Positions 15,668 to 23,086 of a stretch of 64,000 nucleotides of DNA are shown piece after piece. The translations under genes and the position numbers were made by a program. The notes under the pieces were generated by a model. It saw only the letters and a program-made list of their open reading frames with translations, was not told the origin of the DNA and ran no database searches. The stretch spans positions 1 to 64,000 of the forward strand of contig JAAWAN010000009.1 of NCBI GenBank assembly GCA_022792175.1. The letters run 5' to 3'. How positions within the stretch are numbered: position 1 is the first letter of the stretch; each line of letters starts with the position of its first letter. The stretch comes from Provencibacterium sp. GTDB lineage: Bacteria; Bacillota; Clostridia; Oscillospirales; Ruminococcaceae.

Positions 15668-17437
15668 TTAAAGCCGCTGCTTTTTTTCGGAAGCGATTTT
15701 CTGAAAATAGTCCCGCAGCTGCTCCTCGTCCATCGCCGCGACCTCGTTCGAGCTTCTTTCGTTCTCCCTGCCCCTTAATACCCGGATGCAGTCCTCAGCC
15801 TCTTCGCGGGAATGGTGGGCTGTCGGGCTGCAGGCGAGCAACCCGGAAACGAGCGACATCTCCTCATCGTTCAAAACGCCGGAGAGGGAGAAAAGCTCGA
15901 CCGATTGCCCCGCGCGCAGCCGCTCGCAGAGCCGGGAGAAAACCTCCCGGTTTTTCCCCGTTACAAACTGCTCCGGCCCTATCCTTTCGGCGATATATTC
16001 ATAATAGTCCGGGTTCTGCAGCAGCAGGGCGATGATCCGCTCCTCGGCGAGCGCATATTTTAAATTTCGCTCCCGCTCAGGGTCGAGGGCCCCATGCGCG
16101 CCCGCCCCCACATACATGTGCATGTCGCGCTGCTGCTTTTTCTCTTCCCCGCCGCGGCGCCTTTTCAGGTTGGAGGCCACCATCTGCAAAACGGCATCGG
16201 GAGATACCGCAAGCTCCCCGGCTGTCTTTTTAATATAGACATCCCGCTCAACCGGGTTGCGGATGGAGGCCATCAGCGCCGCGAATTCCCCCAGAAAGCT
16301 CACCTTTCCATCCGCCGTTTCCAGGTCATAGGCCTGGCGCAGGCGGTTGATTTCAAACTCGGTCGCGTTCGCGCAGTTTTGCAGCAGCAGCCGAAAGCGC
16401 GCCGGACCGAACTTTTTCATGTATTCATCCGGGTCCTTGGCCCCTTCTATTTTGAGCACCCGCACCTTGACCCCCGTCTGCTGGAAAAGGCTGAGTGCCC
16501 GCCGGGTCGCCTTCTGGCCCGCCCCGTCCGAATCATAGGCGATGGTGACCTCCCGCGCATAGCGGGAGATGAGCTGCGTCTGCTCGGCGGTCAGGCTGGT
16601 GCCCAGCGTGGCGATGGCGTGGTCAAACCCCGCCTGGTGCAGCGCAATGACATCCATGTATCCTTCCGCCAGCAGCAGCCCCTGCTGCTTGGAGGACTTG
16701 GCGCGGTTTAAGGCAAACAGGTTGCGGCTCTTTTTAAAGACCGGCGTATCGGGCGAATTGAGGTATTTGGGGCCCTCCCCCTCCAGTATCCGCCCGCCGA
16801 AGCCGATGACCCCGCCGCGCAGGTCGATGATGGGAAAAATGACCCGGTCGCGGAAAAGATCATAGGCCCGTCCGTCCTTTTTGGAGGAGGCGGCGACCCG
16901 GGCGGCCAGCATCTCCTCCTCTGAAAAGCCGAGTGAATGCAGGTGGTGTGTCAGCGCGTTCCACTCCGCCGGCGCATAGCCAAGGCCGAAGCGGCGGATG
17001 GTGGCATCGCTGAGCGCCCGCTCCCGCAGATAGTGCAGCCCGCGCGCGCCCGCCGGGGAAACAAGGGTGTCATAATAAAAGCGGGCGGCGGCCCGGTTGC
17101 ATTCCAGAATGCGCAGGCGCAGCCGCGCCCCCGCATCATCGCTCCCCTCATCGGGCACGCGCAGCCCCGCCCGGTCGGCCAGAAAGCGCACTGCCTCCGG
17201 ATAGTCCAGATTCTCCGCCCGGCGGATGAAGGTGATCGCATCCCCACCCGCCCCGCAGCCGAAGCAGTAGAAGGACTGGCTCTCCGGATAAACAGTGAAG
17301 GACGGGGTCTTTTCATTATGAAACGGGCAGAGGCCGACTGCTACCCGGCCCCGCCGCTGCAGGCGCACATAAGAAGAAACCAGCTGCTCAATATCAATAT
17401 GAAATCGTAGCTCCTGAATAAAAGTCTCCGGAATCAA
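15668..17437 (-). CDS. dnaG: DNA primase
   Basis: A 589-residue primase that makes RNA primers at the replication fork. The N-terminal CHC2 zinc finger is visible as CPFHNEKTPSF and FYCFGCGAGGD (Cys-His-Cys-Cys). The catalytic core includes GFGGRILEGEGPKYLNSPDT, and the Toprim motif LLAEGYMDVIALHQAGFDHA provides the metal-binding Glu. The C-terminal region is a DnaB-binding-type helical domain. The start is taken as TTG 17437, with GGGAGGG six to seven bases upstream, because the family N-terminus (IPETFIQELR) begins there. It lies between dgt and rpoD, all on the minus strand. Confidence 0.97.
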   Translation of the reverse strand: MIPETFIQELRFHIDIEQLVSSYVRLQRRGRVAVGLCPFHNEKTPSFTVYPESQSFYCFGCGAGGDAITFIRRAENLDYPEAVRFLADRAGLRVPDEGSDDAGARLRLRILECNRAAARFYYDTLVSPAGARGLHYLRERALSDATIRRFGLGYAPAEWNALTHHLHSLGFSEEEMLAARVAASSKKDGRAYDLFRDRVIFPIIDLRGGVIGFGGRILEGEGPKYLNSPDTPVFKKSRNLFALNRAKSSKQQGLLLAEGYMDVIALHQAGFDHAIATLGTSLTAEQTQLISRYAREVTIAYDSDGAGQKATRRALSLFQQTGVKVRVLKIEGAKDPDEYMKKFGPARFRLLLQNCANATEFEINRLRQAYDLETADGKVSFLGEFAALMASIRNPVERDVYIKKTAGELAVSPDAVLQMVASNLKRRRGGEEKKQQRDMHMYVGAGAHGALDPERERNLKYALAEERIIALLLQNPDYYEYIAERIGPEQFVTGKNREVFSRLCERLRAGQSVELFSLSGVLNDEEMSLVSGLLACSPTAHHSREEAEDCIRVLRGRENERSSNEVAAMDEEQLRDYFQKIASEKKQRL

Positions 17438-17507
17438 CGCCGTCCCTCCCCTCTGCGTATACAGGCCGGGAAGAAAACGGCCGCTGCTCCGGCATCCTCC
17501 CAACCAT

Positions 17508-17537
17508 AGTATAGCTTGATTTCAACGCTTTAGACAA
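17508..17537 (-). promoter_or_regulatory. Promoter of dnaG-rpoD
   Basis: TTGTCT (17532-17537) and TATACT (17508-17513) on the minus strand with an 18-base spacer, about 70 bases before the dnaG start. Confidence 0.6.
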
Positions 17538-17631
17538 AAAAGCTTTTTGCGGCGGCACACTGTGCGCTTTTAGGACAGCCTTCCCCGCTGCACGGCAAAA
17601 TTCGGGGATATCCGCCTTTTTGAAGGGAAGC

Positions 17632-18636
17632 TCAAAGACCCCAGGAGCGCGGGACAAACAGATTTTCAAAGATGCCCACCGCATAGCGGTCGCTCATGCC
17701 GGAAATATAATCGCAGGCGGCGCGCCCGGCCCCCTCCTCTTCACAAATGAGGCGATATTCCTGCGGGAGCCTGTCCGGATTCTGCAGAAAATATGCATAA
17801 AGCCGCTCGACGATTCCCTGCGCCTTGCTCTCCTCCTTTTTGGCCACCGGGTCGGTATAGACCGATTCGAACATAAACGCCCGCAGCTCATCATAACCCT
17901 TTTGAATATCGGCCGCCATGCGAATATCCCCGGAGGAATTTTCAATCAGCGAAGAGACCAGCGCCGTAATGCGCTGGGATTTGGTGCGCCCGAGAATATA
18001 CTGAACCTCCCAGGGCAGCCCGTCCGGCCCGATAATCCCGGCGCGGACGGCATCCTCCACATCGTGGTTCAAATAGGCAATCTTATCCGCATAGCGCACC
18101 ACCCGGCCCTCGAGCGTGCAGGCGGGCTTTCCCCCCGAGCCGTGGCAGAGAAACCCATCGAGCGTTTCGACGCACAGGTTTAAGCCCCGCCCCTCATTCT
18201 CCAGCTTCTGTGCCACCCGAACGCTCTGCGCTGCATGAACAAAGCCCCCCTCATGCGCCCCCGCCAGCGCCCGCTCCCCGGCATGGCCAAACGGGGTATG
18301 CCCCAAATCGTGCCCGAGCGCGATGGCCTCGGTCAAATCCTCATTGAGCCGCAGCCCCCGCGCAATGGTGCGGGCAATCTGGGAGACCTCGAGCGTATGG
18401 GTCAGGCGGGTGCGGTAGTGGTCCGATTCGGGGGAGAGGAAAACCTGGGTCTTGTGCATCAGCCGCCGGAAGGCCTTGCAGTGCAAAACGCGGTCGCGGT
18501 CGCGCTGGTAGCCGGTGCGCATCGGGCAGGGCTCCTCCGGGCGCTCCCTTCCCCGGCTCTCGCAGGAGAGTGCGGCATACCCGCTCAGCCGAAGGCGCTC
18601 ATCCTGCTCGGTCATCTCGCGGACGGTCTGCACCAT
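17632..18636 (-). CDS. dgt: dGTP triphosphohydrolase-like HD protein
   Basis: A 334-residue dNTPase that removes triphosphate from deoxynucleotides. The HD metal site is visible: RLTHTLEVSQIARTIA gives the first His, IALGHDLGHTPFGHAGE the His-Asp pair, and VRYADKIAYLNHDVEDA the last Asp. The N-terminal stretch RGRERPEEPCPMRTGYQRDR and HCKAFRRLMHKTQVF is typical of the Bacillota dGTPase-like group, which lies next to dnaG-rpoD in many Clostridia. The start is ATG 18636 with a GGGGGAGGG tract unusually close; GTG 18633 is an alternative. Confidence 0.93.
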   Translation of the reverse strand: MVQTVREMTEQDERLRLSGYAALSCESRGRERPEEPCPMRTGYQRDRDRVLHCKAFRRLMHKTQVFLSPESDHYRTRLTHTLEVSQIARTIARGLRLNEDLTEAIALGHDLGHTPFGHAGERALAGAHEGGFVHAAQSVRVAQKLENEGRGLNLCVETLDGFLCHGSGGKPACTLEGRVVRYADKIAYLNHDVEDAVRAGIIGPDGLPWEVQYILGRTKSQRITALVSSLIENSSGDIRMAADIQKGYDELRAFMFESVYTDPVAKKEESKAQGIVERLYAYFLQNPDRLPQEYRLICEEEGAGRAACDYISGMSDRYAVGIFENLFVPRSWGL

Positions 18637-18960
18637 CCCTCCCCCTTTCCTATGGGTGCGGTGTCCGGCAAAGGCCGGAATAAATGCTTTCTTTAATATT
18701 TGTATTTAATAATACCGGAATTTTTGCAGAAACCCTTCAAGCCCTGCAAAATTGAGGGTTTCATACAAAATGTGCCCGCTTGCTCCAAAAAAAACATTCT
18801 AAATTCAGAGCTTTCCGAAAAAGCAGCGCCTTTTCTATATTGAAGCAGGCGGCTGCCTTTTTCCTTTTCGGGCAATCTTCCCCTTGATTTTCCCGGCAAA
18901 CGGCGTATAATGGCGGTACAGAGCGGGCAAGCCGCGATTTTTGCAGGAGGAAGCAGACTG
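18637..18960. other. Divergent intergenic region between dgt and coaX
   Basis: It holds the coaX promoter (18884-18911) and a weak inverted repeat GAAACCC...GGGTTTC (18729-18762) without a T run. I see no small gene or recognised RNA in it. Confidence 0.5.
18884..18911 (+). promoter_or_regulatory. Promoter of coaX
   Basis: TTGATT (18884-18889) and TATAAT (18906-18911) with a 16-base spacer, about 50 bases before the coaX ATG. Confidence 0.65.
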
Positions 18961-19737
18961 ATGCTGTTGGCCGTTGACGCAGGAAATACCGAAATCAAGG
19001 CAGGGCTGTTCGAAGGGGAAAAGCTGGCTGCCGTCTGCCGCCTTGCGGCAGACGCGCGGCTCCCCGGGGAGGAGCTGGCTGTCCGTTTATCCTCGCTCTT
19101 TACCCTGAAGGGCTTTTCCCTGCAGGCAGCGGATGGCGCGGTGTTTTCGAGCGTCGTGCCCGGGCTGCGCCTGCCGCTGCGGCAGGCGCTGCAGATGCTC
19201 TCTGGCAGTGAGCCGCTGGAGGCCGGCCCCGGCGTTAAAACGGGGCTCAACATCCGGGTGGATAACCCGCTGTCGATGGGGGCGGATTTTGTCTGCTGCG
19301 CGGTGGGAGCGCTTTCCCGGTTCACACCGCCGATGGCGGTCTTCGATCTTGGAACGGCCACCACGGTGATGGTGCTCGACGAGAAGGGCACCTTTGTCGG
19401 CAAGTCGATTCTCTGCGGCGTTTCCCTGGGGCTGACGGCGCTTTCCGAGCACACGGCAGCGCTTCCGGCGGCCGAGCTGCGCGCACCGGGGGGACTGCTC
19501 GGCCGCAACACGGCCGATGCGCTGACCTGCGGCGCCGTCTATGGCGCGGCAGCCATGGTGGATGGGCTCCTGGCGCGGTTTGAAGCAAAATACGGTCCGG
19601 GTCTGACCGGTATTTTAACCGGCGGACACTGCGGCCTTATCGCTCCATTCTGCAGCTGGGAGGTTAGGACCGATCTCTTCCTTACCCTGCACGGCCTGCG
19701 GCAGATTTTTTTAAAAAACCGGCGCCCGCTCCAGTAA
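18961..19737 (+). CDS. coaX: Type III pantothenate kinase
   Basis: A 258-residue ASKHA-fold kinase for the first step of coenzyme A synthesis, phosphorylation of pantothenate. The P-loop-like DAGNTEIKAGLF is near residue 6, the conserved GADFVCCAVGA block near 105, and DLGTATTVMVLD near 125 carries the second phosphate motif. It ends with GLTGILTGGHCGLI, close to the family's usual GG site. The start at ATG 18961 has AGGAGG upstream. An ECF-type transporter gene follows by 48 bases and probably imports the substrate. Confidence 0.95.
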   Translation: MLLAVDAGNTEIKAGLFEGEKLAAVCRLAADARLPGEELAVRLSSLFTLKGFSLQAADGAVFSSVVPGLRLPLRQALQMLSGSEPLEAGPGVKTGLNIRVDNPLSMGADFVCCAVGALSRFTPPMAVFDLGTATTVMVLDEKGTFVGKSILCGVSLGLTALSEHTAALPAAELRAPGGLLGRNTADALTCGAVYGAAAMVDGLLARFEAKYGPGLTGILTGGHCGLIAPFCSWEVRTDLFLTLHGLRQIFLKNRRPLQ

Positions 19738-19784
19738 ATGCGCCGCATCCCCTCTTCCGGGAGCGGCAGCTTGGAGGAATTGTT

Positions 19785-20420
19785 ATGCCAGCCAACCAGA
19801 AAACCCGCGAGATGACCCAGACCGCCCTGCTGATGGCGATCATCGTTCTGCTCGCACTTGTCCCGGCCATCGGTTATATCCCGGTCGGCCCCATCCGTGC
19901 AACGACCATCCATATCCCGGTCATTATCGGCGCCATCCTGCTTGGCCCCAAAAGAGGGGCGGCGCTCGGCCTTACCTTCGGGCTGACGAGCCTGTGCGTC
20001 AATACCTTTACCCCTACTGCCGCCTCGTTCGTCTTCTCCCCGTTTATCCCCATTCCGGGCACCGGCAGCGGCAGTCCGCTGGCGCTTATCATCGCCCTTG
20101 TGCCGCGCACGCTTATCGGCGTTGTGGCCGGACTTGTTTTCTGGGCTTTTGAAAAGAGGAAAAAGGCCCGCACCCTCGCCTGCATTCTGGCGGGCTTTGC
20201 CGGCTCGATTACCAACACCATCCTGGTGATGGGCGGCATCTACCTGTTCTTCGGGGAGAGCTATGCCGCCGTTAACCAGCTCACCTATGAGGCGCTGCTC
20301 AGCTTTATCGGCGGCGTTATCGCCTTAAACGGCGTTGTGGAGGCGCTGGTGGCAGCGGCGCTTGCCACCCTTATCGCCCGCCCGCTCTTCCCCATTGTGC
20401 AAAGAGGCCGGGCACAGTAG
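19785..20420 (+). CDS. ECF transporter S component, probable pantothenate importer
   Basis: A 211-residue membrane protein with about six hydrophobic segments. The N-terminal MTQTALLMAIIVLLALVPAI and the GPIRATTIHIPVIIGAILLG segment are typical of ECF substrate-binding S components, which use a shared energising module encoded elsewhere. Its place right after coaX in the same transcript suggests pantothenate (PanT group) as substrate; this is inference from context plus the TTIHIPVIIG pattern. A strong terminator follows at 20431. Confidence 0.85.
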   Translation: MPANQKTREMTQTALLMAIIVLLALVPAIGYIPVGPIRATTIHIPVIIGAILLGPKRGAALGLTFGLTSLCVNTFTPTAASFVFSPFIPIPGTGSGSPLALIIALVPRTLIGVVAGLVFWAFEKRKKARTLACILAGFAGSITNTILVMGGIYLFFGESYAAVNQLTYEALLSFIGGVIALNGVVEALVAAALATLIARPLFPIVQRGRAQ

Positions 20421-20430
20421 GCCGTTTTAT

Positions 20431-20470
20431 GGGCAGGCTGCAAAATGAAAGTTTTGCAGCCTGCCCTTTT
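20431..20470 (+). terminator. Terminator after the coaX operon
   Basis: Arms GGGCAGGCTGCAAAA (20431-20445) and TTTTGCAGCCTGCCC (20452-20466), six-base loop, then TTTTG. It is a member of the recurrent GCAAAA hairpin family. Confidence 0.85.
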
Positions 20471-20482
20471 GTTACAAAGGGC

Positions 20483-20511
20483 TTGTTTTTGTGTCTGATA
20501 TCCCCTATAAT
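20483..20511 (+). promoter_or_regulatory. Promoter of the transglutaminase-like surface protein
   Basis: TTGTTT (20483-20488) and TATAAT (20506-20511) with a 17-base spacer, about 90 bases before the start at 20600. Confidence 0.6.
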
Positions 20512-20599
20512 GAAGAGGCAGGCTTTGTCTGTCAGGGAAGACTCATATTTCCTGTCATGCAAGACAACTACCGTTCACTGATGAGGAGGAGAAAGAAGA

Positions 20600-22837
20600 A
20601 TGAAAACAGGCAATCGCATCTGGGCGCTGGTTCTGGCGCTCGCAATGGTCCTGAGTATGGGCGTCACCGCCTTTGCGCAGGACAGCGGGGAGGAGATCGT
20701 TTATGACGAATACTTCTCTCTGGAGGAAGCGGCTCCTTTTTCCGCCCGCAGCTTCGAGGTAGAGAGCTACCGTGAGCTGCTGGATGCCGCTACAAAGATA
20801 AAATACGACAAGGTTTTGGCGGCGCTGGAGGCGCCCGAGACCAATCAGGTAACAATCAATCAGGATACCGTCCCTTCCCAGGAGGAAATGGAAAATATCC
20901 AGGAAATGCTTGAGGCGCTGTTAATGGATCACCCGGAAAAGCTTTACTGGGTGAAAAAGGGAACAAATTCCCTTCATGTAGCCGGAAGCTCCTCCGGGAG
21001 CCTTTTTTACCTTAACTTTACCTTCGCAGTGATTGAAAACTACCGCGGCGCCGACCAGGGCAACGGCGTTTATACGCTGAAAAACCTGAACAATATGAAC
21101 ACCGCTGCCGATGTGGCCAAGGACATTGTGGCCGGCCTGCCTGCAGGAGCTACCGACTATGAGAAGCTGGTTGTTTTCAATGACTGGATTTACAACCATG
21201 TAGAATATAACTACGATGCTGCCAAGCCGGATGCAGAATTTGGCGATGCCAGCCAGATGACCAACGCCTTCCAGGGCCAAAAGGTGGTCTGCGAGGGCTA
21301 TGCCAAGGCTTTCAAGTATCTTTGTGACCTGGTGGATATCGACTGCATACTGGTCAGCGGAACCGGTACAAACAGTCTCGGGACAGAAAACCACATGTGG
21401 AACTGCGTAAAACTGGATGGGCAGTGGTATATGGTCGATACCACCTGGAACACCACTGGACAGGCGAAGGAAAAATATTTCTGCATCGGCTCCGATACGC
21501 TGAATAAACTGAATGACCATTCAGCGAAGAAGATGACTGTCACCCTCTCCAAAACCGACTATGACCCTTCCTCTGCTCCGAACCCCCCTGTTACCTATAA
21601 AGTCACCATGGGCGCGCTCACCGGCCTCACCGTTACCGGCGCCCCGGCCGCAGCAAAAGAGGGCGACGAAATCACCCTGAAGGTAAGTGTAAATGAGGGC
21701 TATGAAAAGCCGTTTACCCTTTCGGTAAACGGAAAGGTGCTGGCCGAAAACGCCTCCTCCTTCACCATGCCCGCGGGGGATGTCACCATCACCGGCAGCG
21801 CGACCGCCTCGGCGGATATCGATGTAAAAATTGAGCCCGATTTTGTCAAGCTGACGGTGGGTGAATCCTCCCTGCTGACCGCAAAGGTCACTATGAAGGA
21901 CGGCAGCGACTACACCGGCAGCTATAGCTGGAGCTCGGAGAACGACATCGCCGAACTTTCCGATGCGCAGGACGGCAGCCCGGCACAGCGGGTTGTAACC
22001 GCCCTGAAAGAGGGGAGCGCTACCGTTCGCGTAACGGTCACCGGAAACCGCGCTGTAACCGCCACCGCTACCGTTCAGGTCGGCGATGCGGCGGTGGAGC
22101 CGAAGCCCGAGCCCGAGCCTGACCCCGAGCCCGATCCTGAGCCCAAACCCGATCCGAAGCCGGAACCCGCTCCCGGTCCGTCGGTTGGCGGGGGCAGCAG
22201 CAGTAGCAGCAGCCCGGAGCATGGCTGGTGGGATGAGCGCGACGCCGTTGAGCGCAAAGCCTCCTCCTCTTCCCGCAGCAAAACGGACGAAAAGTCGGTC
22301 CTCTCGCTGACCCGCGCGGCCGTTAAGGCCGCCAAAGCCGGGCAGACTCCCGCTGTCACCCTGCGGGGCGCCTCCTCGATTGCACGCAGCGTTCTGCAGT
22401 CCGCTCTGAAAACGGCTGGGGAAAGCGGCCTCGTCTTCCATTTTGATACCGTGAAAAAGAGCGCGGTCGAAAGCCGGCTTTACCTGCGTCCCTCGCTGCT
22501 CACGGGTGAAGAGAAGGAGGTACTCAAGCTGGGCGTCACCCTCAACATGACCAGCCTGAAGAAGGTCTTTGACCAGTACTATCAGAACAGGCTGCATCTC
22601 ATCACCTTCTCGCAGAAGGGTGGCTTCGGCGGCGCGATTGAAGTGGCGGCAATGCTCGACCTCAGCGGCATGAATACGAAGAACCTTCTCTTCTACCACT
22701 ATGACAGTGCCTCCAACACCTTCTACAGGCTTTCGAACGTCAAATACTTTATCGATGCAAACGGTTATCTGCACATCCAGAACCTCACCAATCTCGATAC
22801 CGTTATCATCACCGATAGCCCGATGGTCCGCAAATAA
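20600..22837 (+). CDS. Secreted transglutaminase-like protein with Ig-like domains
   Basis: A 745-residue exported protein. Residues 1-26 are a signal peptide (ALVLALAMVLSMGVTAFA). Residues about 180-300 form a transglutaminase-like domain with Cys in VVCEGYAKAFKYLC, His in ENHMWNCVKLDGQWY and Asp in MVDTTWN, so the catalytic triad looks intact. It is followed by an InlB-like module, a bacterial Ig-like (Big2-type) domain near 410-490, a Pro/Glu/Asp linker near 500-525, a serine-rich stretch and a C-terminal domain of about 190 residues that I cannot name. No sortase motif or choline-binding repeats are seen. It probably modifies or cleaves proteins at the cell surface. GAGGAGG precedes the start. 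Confidence 0.85.
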   Translation: MKTGNRIWALVLALAMVLSMGVTAFAQDSGEEIVYDEYFSLEEAAPFSARSFEVESYRELLDAATKIKYDKVLAALEAPETNQVTINQDTVPSQEEMENIQEMLEALLMDHPEKLYWVKKGTNSLHVAGSSSGSLFYLNFTFAVIENYRGADQGNGVYTLKNLNNMNTAADVAKDIVAGLPAGATDYEKLVVFNDWIYNHVEYNYDAAKPDAEFGDASQMTNAFQGQKVVCEGYAKAFKYLCDLVDIDCILVSGTGTNSLGTENHMWNCVKLDGQWYMVDTTWNTTGQAKEKYFCIGSDTLNKLNDHSAKKMTVTLSKTDYDPSSAPNPPVTYKVTMGALTGLTVTGAPAAAKEGDEITLKVSVNEGYEKPFTLSVNGKVLAENASSFTMPAGDVTITGSATASADIDVKIEPDFVKLTVGESSLLTAKVTMKDGSDYTGSYSWSSENDIAELSDAQDGSPAQRVVTALKEGSATVRVTVTGNRAVTATATVQVGDAAVEPKPEPEPDPEPDPEPKPDPKPEPAPGPSVGGGSSSSSSPEHGWWDERDAVERKASSSSRSKTDEKSVLSLTRAAVKAAKAGQTPAVTLRGASSIARSVLQSALKTAGESGLVFHFDTVKKSAVESRLYLRPSLLTGEEKEVLKLGVTLNMTSLKKVFDQYYQNRLHLITFSQKGGFGGAIEVAAMLDLSGMNTKNLLFYHYDSASNTFYRLSNVKYFIDANGYLHIQNLTNLDTVIITDSPMVRK
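22094..22180 (+). repeat. Low-complexity Pro-Glu/Asp linker repeat
   Basis: Short units of proline alternating with Glu, Asp or Lys (PEPEPDPEPDPEPKP type) encoded by near-identical CCCGAGCC and GAGCCCGATCC units. It is an interdomain linker of the surface protein and a likely site of length variation between strains. Confidence 0.75.
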
Positions 22838-22865
22838 ATCGTTGCAACCCGCCCTTTAAGGCGGC

Positions 22866-22907
22866 GGCCTGCGGCAGGAAACCTCCTGTCGCAGGCCTTC
22901 CTTTTTT
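22866..22907 (+). terminator. Terminator after the transglutaminase-like gene
   Basis: Arms GGCCTGCGGCAGG (22866-22878) and CCTGTCGCAGGCC (22885-22897), then TTCCTTTTTT. Confidence 0.85.
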
Positions 22908-22932
22908 GTTCCGAAAGGAGCTCTGGCATCAA

Positions 22933-22965
22933 GTTTTAGCACTCTCTAGTTTCGAGTGCTAAAAC
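22933..22965. promoter_or_regulatory. CIRCE operator (HrcA site) of clpB
   Basis: A perfect CIRCE: TTAGCACTC (22936-22944), nine bases, GAGTGCTAA (22954-22962). The symmetry extends three more bases on each side. HrcA binds it to repress heat-shock genes until protein damage accumulates. Confidence 0.95.
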
Positions 22966-22988
22966 TTTTCAATCTGCTCATAATTTGC

Positions 22989-23019
22989 TGACATTCCATT
23001 CACATCTTCCCCCTATAAT
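22989..23019 (+). promoter_or_regulatory. Probable clpB promoter
   Basis: TATAAT at 23014-23019 with TGACAT at 22989-22994 as a weak -35 (19-base spacer). CIRCE lies about 25 bases upstream of this -35, so either a further promoter overlaps CIRCE or HrcA acts from upstream. Confidence 0.45.
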
Positions 23020-23086
23020 AAAATCCGTAAAATTAAAAAAACCGGGCTAACCGGCCCATAATAATAGAATGAGGGGGCAAAAAGCA

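Noticed and set aside
14650-16035. 461-codon plus-strand open frame opposite rpoD and dnaG
   Set aside because: It spans two essential, clearly identified genes and their gap on the other strand and looks non-coding.
18729-18762. Inverted repeat GAAACCC...GGGTTTC as a terminator for dgt or coaX
   Set aside because: It lies upstream of both divergent genes and has no T run on either strand.
21521-22774. 417-codon minus-strand open frame opposite the transglutaminase-like gene
   Set aside because: The plus-strand protein has a signal peptide and catalytic motifs; the reverse frame has low-complexity composition and no domain.
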